A stretch of 64,000 bases of DNA from DATJPR01 sp035506295. Its GTDB lineage: Bacteria > Bacteroidota > Ignavibacteria > UBA10030 > UBA6906. The translations under genes were made by a program, and so were the position numbers. The notes below the pieces were generated by a model that had not been told where the DNA came from, did not search any database, and was given only the letters and a program-made list of their open reading frames with translations. Positions 9,051 through 17,119 of this stretch are shown piece after piece (the first letter of the stretch is position 1; every line of letters begins with the position of its first letter). Where the stretch lies: NCBI GenBank assembly GCA_035506295.1, contig DATJPR010000189.1, positions 9,561-73,560 of the forward strand. The letters are read 5' to 3'.

Positions 9051-10412
9051 TTAGTTGACCCCTTGATCCATCATGGCATCGGCGACTTTCAGGAACCCCC
9101 CGATGTTTGCTCCATTGACGTAATTGCCGGGCGTGCCGAACCGATCTGCCACCTCAACGCATGTCCGGTGAATGCTGCTCATGATCATCCGCAACCGGGT
9201 GTCGACTTCCTCCCGGGTCCACGGGAGACGCATGCTGTTTTGCGCCATCTCCAGCCCGGACACCGCGACGCCGCCGGCATTGGCCGCCTTCCCCGGACCA
9301 TAGAGGATTTTGGCATCGAGAAATTGCTTTACCCCTTCCAGGGCGGTCGGCATATTGGCGCCTTCAGCAACGACGTACACGCCGTTCTTAATGAGGTTGG
9401 CTGCGTCAATCCCGTTGACCTCATTCTGAGTCGCACTGGGGAAGGCGCAATCGGCCTTGTGGTTCCACAGCGGATTGTAATTCATTTTTGGATCCACGGG
9501 GGTGTACACAGAACCCTTGTATTTGGCCGCATAGTCCTCGATTCTGCCGCGCCGCACGTTTTTCAGATCCATCACGAACGCCAGCTTGTCCTTCGTCACT
9601 CCCTGCTCATCATAAATATAACCGTTGGAATCGGAAAGTGTGACCACCTTGCCGCCAAGATCGAGGATCTTTTCGACGGTGTACTGTGCGACATTTCCGC
9701 TTCCGGACACAAGGCAGATTTTTCCTTCAAGAGTCTGGCGTCTGGTCGACAGCATTTCGCTCGCGAAATACACACATCCGTACCCCGTCGCTTCGGGTCG
9801 AATAAGAGACCCTCCCCAATTGAGACCCTTTCCCGTGAGAACGCCGGTGAATTCGTTCCGAAGCTTCTTGTACCGCCCGAACAGGAAGCCGATTTCCCGC
9901 CCTCCGACGCCGATGTCGCCTGCGGGAACATCCGTATCAGGCCCGATATGGCGGTGGAGCTCATCCATGAACGCCTGGCAGAACCGCATGATTTTCAAAT
10001 CGCTCTTTCCCTTGGGGTCAAAATCCGACCCTCCCTTTCCGCCGCCCATGGGGAGAGTCGTCAGGCTGTTCTTGAACACCTGTTCGAAAGCGAGGAATTT
10101 CAAAATGCCAAGCGTCACCGAGGGATGGAATCGGAGCCCGCCCTTATATGGTCCAATCGCGCTGTTCATCTCGATGCGGTAGCCACGGTTGATCTGAATC
10201 TCACCCTGATCGTCCACCCATGCGACGCGGAAGGTGATCACGCGCTCCGGCTCGATGATACGCTCGAGGATGCGCGCCGTCCGATATTCAGGATGGCGCT
10301 CGAGAAGGATCGCCAGTGATTCGGCCACTTCTTCGACAGCCTGATGGAACTCCGGTTGCGCGGGGTTCTTCGCTTTGACTTCTTCCATAAGATCACGAAC
10401 ATACGGTGACAT
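9051..10412 (-). CDS. gdhA: NADP-type glutamate dehydrogenase (first copy)
   Basis: 453 residues. The ATG at 10412 has a near-perfect AGGAGG 4 nt upstream, so the longer reading to 10460 is rejected. The substrate-binding motif GPYKGGLRFHP, the catalytic lysine in LPMGGGKGG (K126), the GDIGVGGREIGFLFG segment and the nucleotide-binding SGSGNVAQY are all present. The length and GVGGREIG motif fit the hexameric NADP-dependent GdhA family that assimilates ammonium into glutamate. It sits 12 to 31 nt upstream of ATP-grasp copy B, depending on that gene's start, and 131 nt after ATP-grasp copy A. Confidence 0.96.
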   Translation of the reverse strand: MSPYVRDLMEEVKAKNPAQPEFHQAVEEVAESLAILLERHPEYRTARILERIIEPERVITFRVAWVDDQGEIQINRGYRIEMNSAIGPYKGGLRFHPSVTLGILKFLAFEQVFKNSLTTLPMGGGKGGSDFDPKGKSDLKIMRFCQAFMDELHRHIGPDTDVPAGDIGVGGREIGFLFGRYKKLRNEFTGVLTGKGLNWGGSLIRPEATGYGCVYFASEMLSTRRQTLEGKICLVSGSGNVAQYTVEKILDLGGKVVTLSDSNGYIYDEQGVTKDKLAFVMDLKNVRRGRIEDYAAKYKGSVYTPVDPKMNYNPLWNHKADCAFPSATQNEVNGIDAANLIKNGVYVVAEGANMPTALEGVKQFLDAKILYGPGKAANAGGVAVSGLEMAQNSMRLPWTREEVDTRLRMIMSSIHRTCVEVADRFGTPGNYVNGANIGGFLKVADAMMDQGVN

Positions 10413-10543
10413 GGTTCCTCCTGCGACGAAATGTGCGGTTGGATTGGCCCGCGCGTCCACGCGTACGCGGGTCGCTGTGGAACGAGATGTGACGAACGGT
10501 GGTTGATGTGTTGGTCATTGCATTGAACGACGTACGACAAGGT

Positions 10544-13540
10544 TCAGGGTTCAGGCTTCAGGATGACTCCTTTGTTCCGGTAGCCGTTGATCTTCACCGT
10601 CAGCGGACGCTGAAACTGCAGGTGGCGAGTATAGTGCCCTTCTTCCGCCGTCCGGCATCCGCGCATCCACTCCCAGTCGATGCAACCCAGGGGCGGAGAC
10701 TCGCTCACCGTGAAATACCCGATGCGAAACGAGGTAATGTTCTGAAAGAAATGGGATCCCTGCGACGGAGTCACCGCAAGGTCTTTGAAGCCGGATTCCA
10801 CGATGACACGGGCCCCTGAGATCTGCCCGTACGTCACCGGGATCCCCAACCAGCGGTCGAGACTTCCCCACCGACCGACACCGATCAAGATGTACGGCCG
10901 CCCCGCTTTGACAAGACTCTCGTTGAACTCCGCAACTTCGTTTGCAACGACTTCACTTTTCCCCCGGTCGAATGTCTGGATGTCGACCACAACGAGATCG
11001 CGAAGCCCCGTAATCACCCCGTTGCCCAAGACCTGCTCGCTCCGGACCAGGAGTGATGCAGCAGGAACGGACTCCACATCAAGCTCTTCCATCTCGAGAC
11101 TCAAGACGAGCGGTCGGATTTGCAGCAGGGAAAATTCCTTCTTCTCGCCGGGCGCTGTGCTCAGGTTCGCCGCGAATTCGATCTCCACGTGGGTGCCCAT
11201 TCCCCAATGACCGAGGTCAAGCACTGCCTCCATGATTTCCGGCAAGGGGAAGATCTTGTGTTTGAGAATAGGAGCGAAGGTGACGACACGTCTACCACTC
11301 CGTGCAATGCCATCGTATACCGAATCGTTCTCCCGGGAATAAGTGGATCCGACAAAGAGCAGTGTCTGGTCCCGTTCTGCTTTCTCGAGGTCATACGTCT
11401 TCACAAACGTCGCAGGGTCGTCGTTTCCCTGGAGGGCGAACGAACCGTTCAAATCGAGCGCCGCGAAATTCTGTTGAGCATTTTGAATGGTCTCCAGCGT
11501 GGAAAAGAACTGGAGGAGATGGCGCGGGTACTTCGGACAGAAGCGCACGGTGTTCCCGCCTTCCACGACGGTCTTCCCCAGGCCAAGGGCCACCATGACG
11601 ATGCCGTCATCCGATTTCTGTGGTGGGATGGGATAGAAGTTATATGACTTCGCAACGCCGGCGAACTCCGGGTAGAACGTTTCTCCGTGGGCCGATCCCA
11701 CCATCCTCTGGATGATGACCGCCATCTTCTCTTCTTCGAGCCGGTAGGACGTGGCTGCCATGTACGCCTTCGCCTTTGTCGCAAAGGTTGAGGCGTAAAC
11801 GAGTTTGATGCTGTCGAGGAGCTCCCGAAGCCTGACCGCGGGGTCAGGATGATTGTTCGGGATCATGAATGTATCGTAGACCCCTGCAAAGGGCTGGTAC
11901 TGCGAATCTTCCAGGAGGCTGGACGACCGTACGGCCAGGGGAACATGGACGATCTCGAGGAACATCCGGAGCTGTTCCAGAATATCGTGCGGGAAATACT
12001 CCGCACAGAGAAATTTCTTTTGCAGAGCATGATCGTCCGTGCAACTCATGGCAAACGATTCAAGACTGTTCTGCGCGAGGAACCTGTCGAAGGCATCCGT
12101 CGCCACGACGATCGCCGACGGGACCTCGATGCGCACGTCTTCAAATCGGCCCGCAACGCCGCTCTGGCTCATCAACAGATTCAGGAATCCGAGGCCGCGG
12201 GCCTTTCCACCCATCGACCCCGTTCCGACCCGGGCAAAGCTGTTCTTCACATCGAATGAATCCCGTTGGAATTCCGAGACCACACCTCGCTTGCGTGCCT
12301 CCCGGTAGGTGTTGAGGGCGCTCAGGAGATCCCCGCGAAGATCCTCCACAGAGGCAAAGTCTTCCGGGCGCCTCGGTCGAAGGTGGTACGCCAGCGAGAA
12401 TTCCGTCCTGGCCTTCAGCCAGTTCGAGAAGTGATTCTGTCGCGCGTGGAAGAGAATGCTCTCGCCCGGAACGATTCGGAGCTGCTCCGCCAATCCGGAA
12501 AGATCCCGCGCCCTGCCGACCTCCTCTCCTGTCGGCATCCGGAAAACAAAGTCCCCAAAGCCAAACCGCTCCAGCATGAATTGCCGGAGCTCATGCAGCA
12601 GGCGGGGAGACGTCTTCACAAGGAAGTCCGCATCGATCTCCTTTGCCCTCCCGGCAAACGCCGGATTGCTCGACTGGAGGAGGATAGGGATATCGGCGTG
12701 ACGGGACCTCACGCGCACGGCGAAATGGATTCCGCCCTCCGGATCGCGCCCCCCGTCCCGGAGAATGTCGATGTCGGAAATAATGGCGAGGATATAGTTC
12801 TCGTACTGCTCATAGAACCGCCACGCCTCTTCGTACGAACTACAAAAGAGGATTTTCGGCCGGGCTCGCTGACGCAGGTAACGGTGCGTGAGATTGACTC
12901 CTTCGGCGATGAGGCGGCGAGATTGGTTGAAGACTTCGGTGTAGATCAAAGGCAGGTAGAGCGAAGCGAAATTCACATTGTCTTCTACGAGGATGATCGA
13001 CTGGACACCGACCGCCGTGGTGTCCTCGGCCACGTTCGCGCGGTCTTCGATCGACTTGATGATCGCCACGAGCAGGCGGTAGTCGCCTTTCCAGATAAAT
13101 ACCTGGTTGAAGACCGAAACGTCGGCGGCTTGCATGAGCTCCTTGCGTTCCTGGTTGTCATAGGCAAGAAGGACTATCGGCGTCTGCGGGGAGATCTGCC
13201 GGATCGCTGCGGCCAGACGGACAACGCGCATGTCCTCGACATGGATCGTCGTGATCACAAGATCGAAATGCTCGCCGCTTCGAAGGAGATCCAGGGCCTC
13301 CCGGCCGCTGGTGAGGTTGGTGACTTCGGGGAGGTGACTGAGGTCAAGGGCCTGGAATTCGCGCCGGATGAGCTCGTGCAACTGCCCATCCTCTTCAAAG
13401 AGGTAGCTGTCGTACAGGCTCGAAACCAGAAGGATGTCTCTGATCTTGAAGCGGATCAGACGCTGTAGAGCCTTCAGGCGGCTGCCGTACAGATCCTCGT
13501 CGTCGGGATGGTGAATGCCACCCACGAGAGAAGGCTCCAT
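10544..13540 (-). CDS. Pseudo-receiver/receiver/PEP-synthase-type ATP-grasp fusion protein (copy A)
   Basis: 998 residues from the ATG at 13540, preceded by AAGGGAGAG at good spacing. A longer frame to 13750 lacks such a site. Its organisation is the same as copy B (6003-9020): degenerate receiver with Thr at the acceptor position (T98), second receiver with D256 and K309, ATP-grasp domain with GSMGGKARGLGF and VRSSSLLED plus FAGVYDT, closing LLQIRPL, and the same tail (GVGRWGSLDRWLGIPV, QGSHFFQN). It is first in the GDH operon. Both copies keep all recognisable ATP-grasp motifs, so neither looks decayed. The phosphohistidine domain is again missing. Its molecular substrate is unknown. Confidence 0.85.
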   Translation of the reverse strand: MEPSLVGGIHHPDDEDLYGSRLKALQRLIRFKIRDILLVSSLYDSYLFEEDGQLHELIRREFQALDLSHLPEVTNLTSGREALDLLRSGEHFDLVITTIHVEDMRVVRLAAAIRQISPQTPIVLLAYDNQERKELMQAADVSVFNQVFIWKGDYRLLVAIIKSIEDRANVAEDTTAVGVQSIILVEDNVNFASLYLPLIYTEVFNQSRRLIAEGVNLTHRYLRQRARPKILFCSSYEEAWRFYEQYENYILAIISDIDILRDGGRDPEGGIHFAVRVRSRHADIPILLQSSNPAFAGRAKEIDADFLVKTSPRLLHELRQFMLERFGFGDFVFRMPTGEEVGRARDLSGLAEQLRIVPGESILFHARQNHFSNWLKARTEFSLAYHLRPRRPEDFASVEDLRGDLLSALNTYREARKRGVVSEFQRDSFDVKNSFARVGTGSMGGKARGLGFLNLLMSQSGVAGRFEDVRIEVPSAIVVATDAFDRFLAQNSLESFAMSCTDDHALQKKFLCAEYFPHDILEQLRMFLEIVHVPLAVRSSSLLEDSQYQPFAGVYDTFMIPNNHPDPAVRLRELLDSIKLVYASTFATKAKAYMAATSYRLEEEKMAVIIQRMVGSAHGETFYPEFAGVAKSYNFYPIPPQKSDDGIVMVALGLGKTVVEGGNTVRFCPKYPRHLLQFFSTLETIQNAQQNFAALDLNGSFALQGNDDPATFVKTYDLEKAERDQTLLFVGSTYSRENDSVYDGIARSGRRVVTFAPILKHKIFPLPEIMEAVLDLGHWGMGTHVEIEFAANLSTAPGEKKEFSLLQIRPLVLSLEMEELDVESVPAASLLVRSEQVLGNGVITGLRDLVVVDIQTFDRGKSEVVANEVAEFNESLVKAGRPYILIGVGRWGSLDRWLGIPVTYGQISGARVIVESGFKDLAVTPSQGSHFFQNITSFRIGYFTVSESPPLGCIDWEWMRGCRTAEEGHYTRHLQFQRPLTVKINGYRNKGVILKPEP

Positions 13541-14105
13541 GGTCTCTCCCTTCGGCAATTGCGGAGCATGAGACTTCCGGAAATTCGATCTGCAGACTGC
13601 ACGTACGCGAGAGATGTCGGCACGCACGTCAAACGCATCGAGTTCAGAGAAGCAGGCGCCGAACAGCGGCAAGCTGTGGGAAGAAAAGGTGGGAATGGCC
13701 GTCGTCGTCCGGTTCTGGGTGGGCCGGAGCGATGAGCGGGGATCGGACACCAGGATCGCTGGTTGTTCGACGCGGGATATCTTTGAAAGAACGCAACCCT
13801 CAGGACTCGCAACAACCTGACCAGACGAATTGATTGCACACCACTGCAGGCCGTCCGGTCTCGTGCTTAGGAAATGAAACGCTGTTGCGATGCCGCTGGA
13901 GAAGTCGTGCGAGAAGTTAAGAGAAAATGGCCGACAGAGTCAAGTGAAGCGCCGCCGGGGGGAGCGGCTCCACACCGGAAAGTAGTCGGCAGAGACGGCA
14001 GACTCAAACAATGGCTGCAACATCAAGGGATGCAAGTCCGTATTATTGCTGGTGTTGCACCACCTACAACCGACTTTCTTCATCCCTTTCTCAATAAACC
14101 TATCA
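13541..14105. other. 565-bp intergenic region between divergent genes
   Basis: It holds the candidate promoter of the GDH/ATP-grasp operon at 13915-13943 and otherwise a long leader of about 370 nt to the start at 13540. The overlapping open frames on both strands here show no family features. I see no promoter that clearly serves the methyltransferase gene on the plus strand. Confidence 0.4.
13915..13943 (-). promoter_or_regulatory. Candidate promoter of the GDH/ATP-grasp operon
   Basis: On the minus strand TTGACT (13938-13943), a 17-nt spacer and a weak TTAACT -10 (13915-13920). The implied 5' untranslated leader is about 368 nt, unusually long for this window, and could carry regulation. 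Confidence 0.4.
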
Positions 14106-14663
14106 ATGGCAGAACACATTTGTCCCTGGTGGCTCGGGTATGCCCTGGCCAATCCTCTTCGGAAACTCATCAACAACCCCGACAGTATACTCAAGCCGTT
14201 CGTTGCGGAGGGAATGCGAGTGTTGGAGGTCGGACCCGGCATGGGATTCTTCAGCGTTCCGATAGCCCGCCTCGTCGGTCCCCGCGGCCGACTCTATTGT
14301 GTGGACGTTCAGCAGAAGATGATCGACGGCCTGAAACGACGTCTGGAGAAGAAAGGGGTGATTGACCGTGTGGAAGCCCGCGTTTGCCCGGGAGATTCCC
14401 TCGCAATCGACGACCTTCGTCAGTCGATCGATGTTGTCCTGGCGATTGCCGTGATCCACGAGATCCCGAGAGCCAACCAATCGATTGCCGAAATGGCGGG
14501 CGCGTTGCGATCAGGCGGGAAAATGGTCATCTCCGAGCCCGCAGGACATGTGACCCCAGCCGGTTTTGCCGAGACCACGGCCCTGGCACGGAACTGCGGC
14601 CTGCTGGTCATCGCAAACCCTGTTCTCCGAGGGACCCTGTCGGTCGTTCTGCAGAAACTGTGA
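14106..14663 (+). CDS. Class I SAM-dependent methyltransferase
   Basis: 185 residues from the ATG at 14106; a TTG at 14046 is less likely. The SAM-binding motif I is clear (LEVGPGMGFFSVP, about 41-53), followed by the acidic end of strand 2 (YCVDVQQKM) and motif III-like GGKMVISEPAGH. The fold is that of small Rossmann methyltransferases of the UbiE/COQ5-like type. Substrate is not predictable. No strong ribosome binding site. It ends 9 nt before a convergent outer-membrane protein gene. Confidence 0.85.
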   Translation: MAEHICPWWLGYALANPLRKLINNPDSILKPFVAEGMRVLEVGPGMGFFSVPIARLVGPRGRLYCVDVQQKMIDGLKRRLEKKGVIDRVEARVCPGDSLAIDDLRQSIDVVLAIAVIHEIPRANQSIAEMAGALRSGGKMVISEPAGHVTPAGFAETTALARNCGLLVIANPVLRGTLSVVLQKL

Positions 14664-14672
14664 CCGATGTTC

Positions 14673-15518
14673 TCAGAAGACGAAGCTGCCCGTGAGCGTG
14701 ACGCCGTACTGTTGCGTCCTGCTTGCGGGTTCGTAAATGTACGCGTACTGCTGCCCGAGGATCACTTCAGGAGAATTGTTGCTCTGGCCGATCGCAGAAT
14801 ATTCATACCAGAACGTCACGGCGAGCCCCCAAAAATCCCGCGACGTGTATTCCACTGGAAGCGCGACGTGCCATCCCACTTTGTTCCCAAGAGTGAGCGT
14901 CGGGCTGTCGAACTGCGGCAGCGCTATCGCAATCGACCCCGACACCATGATCCGGCAGGCTGCATCAAGCGCAAGGCTCCAGTGGCGATCGAAGGCTAGC
15001 CTGCACTTCAGGCCGACGGGAATGTAACTCCAGGAATACTCCTCGCGGTACCCCTGCAGATCGTTGTGGTTCGAGATATCCCGCCTCCAGAATCTATATC
15101 CGTAGCCGCTGTAAGGTGTGAGATCCAGAGAGGAGCCGCCAATCCGGTAGAACGTGAAGCCGGCGTCGACCTCGAACCGGGAAAACCAGTCGCTGGTATT
15201 CTCCGTGAAGTCCTTCGACTGACCATAGAAGTCAGTTTCATTCGATCCGTATTGCGTCCCGCTCGGGGAGAAATCCCACTGCGCCCGACCCCAGAGGGGC
15301 AAAGATTTCCCTCCGTCAAACTCATATCCAAATGCGACGCCGAACAGCCACCCGTTCTCTGTGCTCTTTCCAGGAGGGTCCCATTGTTCCTCGTAGTCGA
15401 ACGAGTGAAGGATCATGGAGAGCGACAGCTTCTGCGTCGGAGAGGCCGGCGGAGACGGCGATGCGGCCAGCGCTATGCTGCAACTGAACAGAAGAAGGAC
15501 GAGAGGAGAGCGTACCAT
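14673..15518 (-). CDS. Predicted outer-membrane beta-barrel protein
   Basis: 281 residues with a signal peptide (about 1-18), a Pro/Ser-rich linker, then alternating aromatic/hydrophobic strands (for example GWLFGVAFGYEF and WGLAVTFWYEY) and a terminal TGSFVF ending in Phe, the usual signal for outer-membrane insertion. I recognise no named family. It follows the nitrilase-type gene by 41 nt on the same strand and may be the last gene of that operon. Confidence 0.7.
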   Translation of the reverse strand: MVRSPLVLLLFSCSIALAASPSPPASPTQKLSLSMILHSFDYEEQWDPPGKSTENGWLFGVAFGYEFDGGKSLPLWGRAQWDFSPSGTQYGSNETDFYGQSKDFTENTSDWFSRFEVDAGFTFYRIGGSSLDLTPYSGYGYRFWRRDISNHNDLQGYREEYSWSYIPVGLKCRLAFDRHWSLALDAACRIMVSGSIAIALPQFDSPTLTLGNKVGWHVALPVEYTSRDFWGLAVTFWYEYSAIGQSNNSPEVILGQQYAYIYEPASRTQQYGVTLTGSFVF

Positions 15519-15559
15519 GGTCTGACCCTCGATGATGGCGTGAGGAACAACAACACGGC

Positions 15560-16438
15560 TCAGCGGTGGGGGTTGCCCCGTGCGGGGTCCTGCTGGCGAA
15601 GGATTCTTCGAAGTTCAGACTCGACGAGGCGAAGGTCTTCGTCGAGGAAATGACGTGAGAACCTCCGGGCGCGGCGGACGTCATCGTCGTCGATGTCCCC
15701 GACCACCAGGTCCTGGTCGAACAATTTGGCAGCGACCTCATTCTCACCGTCAGGCGAGACGATTTCCGATCCGCCCCAGAAACTCACGCCATCTTCGATG
15801 CCGACGCGATTGCAGAACACGAGGAAGACCGACAGCAGACGGGCGAGAGCGCGGTGGTTTTCCCCGTTCGCGGTCGCGATCGCCGGAATGGCGCCGGGCC
15901 CTGCCACGCGCGTCGGGCTGGCAACGAGCGTGATGATGGTCGTCGCGCCGTCGGCGGCGAGCAGATACGGCAGGGAAAGGTGCCACAGGTCTTCGCAGAT
16001 CAGGACACCGATGCGTCCGACCGACGTGTCGATGGCCTGCACGCTTCTGCCGGCGCTGAAGTAGCGAAGCTCTTCAAACATCCCGTATGTCGGCGGGTAG
16101 ATCTTCCGGTGAACGGTCCGCATCGTCCCTCCCTCGATGAGGAAGGCCGAGTTGTAGATGCCATAATCCTCCCCTTCCGATATTCCTCCGACGAGGAGCG
16201 AGATCCCCTTGCTCAGATCGAGAAGCGGTGCAAGGCTTGACGGCGGACTGGACGGCCTGAAGCAGAGTTCCCAGTGCATGTCCTTGACCGAGTACCCCGT
16301 CAGACTGAGCTCCGGGAACACTGCGAGCTTTGCGCCCTGAGCACGCGCGCGCTCCGCGAACGCGGCGTGCGTCTCGACGTTCTTTGCAATATCGCCGAGG
16401 ACAGGATCAATTTGTGCGAGGGCGAGACGGGTGGTCAT
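15560..16438 (-). CDS. Carbon-nitrogen hydrolase (nitrilase superfamily)
   Basis: 292 residues covering the whole alpha-beta-beta-alpha fold. The Glu-Lys-Cys triad is visible: E43 in FPELSLTGY, K112 in HRKIYPPTYGMFEE and C148 in LICEDLWH. The CEDLW context is like that of the glutaminase half of NAD synthetase and related amidases, so an amide or nitrile of small size is likely. Its ATG overlaps the TGA of the response regulator gene (ATGA type), which ties it to the signalling operon. Exact substrate unknown. Confidence 0.9.
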   Translation of the reverse strand: MTTRLALAQIDPVLGDIAKNVETHAAFAERARAQGAKLAVFPELSLTGYSVKDMHWELCFRPSSPPSSLAPLLDLSKGISLLVGGISEGEDYGIYNSAFLIEGGTMRTVHRKIYPPTYGMFEELRYFSAGRSVQAIDTSVGRIGVLICEDLWHLSLPYLLAADGATTIITLVASPTRVAGPGAIPAIATANGENHRALARLLSVFLVFCNRVGIEDGVSFWGGSEIVSPDGENEVAAKLFDQDLVVGDIDDDDVRRARRFSRHFLDEDLRLVESELRRILRQQDPARGNPHR

Positions 16439-17115
16439 TCGGATAGATCGAACATACGGATGTCACGGATGTAGGGAATCGTCTTGTCGCTCTTGAGTTC
16501 CTTGAGCTGGGAGATCTTCTTCTCGATCCGCTGCAGGTTGTCTCTGATGATCACCAGATACGACGTGAGTCCGTCGTTGGTGTGCGCCTCCATGAGCTGG
16601 TTCACGCGGAGGGCCATCACGTCGAGGGGGCCGCGGAGATCCGTGGTCATCTTCCCCACCATTTCCTGGATCGCCTCGAGGCGCTTTCGTGTCACCTCCA
16701 GGCTCACCCGTTGTTCTTCGAGCCGTTGCTGCTCGATCACTTTCAGGATGGTCCCGGGGAGCACCGGCGTCGTTGCGTCCTCCTTCAGGAGATAGTCGGC
16801 CACCCCGAGCTTCAGCACTTCGACGGCAAGATCGAAATCCTTGTTGACCGTAAGAAAGATGATCGGAACGTTGACACCCTGCGACCGAAGCGATTTGGTG
16901 ATCTCCAACCCGTTCTGGCCGGGAAGAAAATAGTCCATCAGGATCACGTCGAACGGGCCGTCGTTCCTGACTGCGGCTTCCGCGCTCACGCTGTCCCCGC
17001 GCCACGTCACGGTGAATTTCTGGGGTTGGTGCCTCCGGAGAAACACCTGCACCAGCGTGGCGAAATCGCGATTATCGTCGACCAGGAGAACCTTGATGGT
17101 GCTTGACGACTCCAT
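16435..17115 (-). CDS. Response regulator with a DHp-like C-terminal helical hairpin
   Basis: 226 residues. The receiver domain (about 7-125) is complete: D13/D14, phosphoacceptor D61 in LMDYFLPGQNGL, T89 and K111. There is no DNA-binding domain. Instead a helical tail (about 130-205) contains MTTDLRGPL, which resembles a histidine-kinase H-box in which the phosphoacceptor His is Thr. This suggests a dimerisation or pseudo-kinase output. It starts 4 nt after the large histidine kinase gene, its probable partner. Confidence 0.85.
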   Translation of the reverse strand: MESSSTIKVLLVDDNRDFATLVQVFLRRHQPQKFTVTWRGDSVSAEAAVRNDGPFDVILMDYFLPGQNGLEITKSLRSQGVNVPIIFLTVNKDFDLAVEVLKLGVADYLLKEDATTPVLPGTILKVIEQQRLEEQRVSLEVTRKRLEAIQEMVGKMTTDLRGPLDVMALRVNQLMEAHTNDGLTSYLVIIRDNLQRIEKKISQLKELKSDKTIPYIRDIRMFDLSE

Positions 17116-17119
17116 AGCC

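Noticed and set aside
8394..10319. Open frame of 641 codons on the plus strand
   Set aside because: It lies antisense to the ATP-grasp copy B and GDH genes, whose motifs are clear. Long antisense frames are common in GC-rich DNA, and this one shows no family features.
13541..13750. 70-residue N-terminal extension of ATP-grasp copy A
   Set aside because: The ATG at 13540 has AAGGGAGAG at good spacing and aligns with the start of copy B.
13874..14365. 163-codon plus-strand frame overlapping the methyltransferase
   Set aside because: No ribosome binding site or domain, and the methyltransferase frame has clear SAM motifs.
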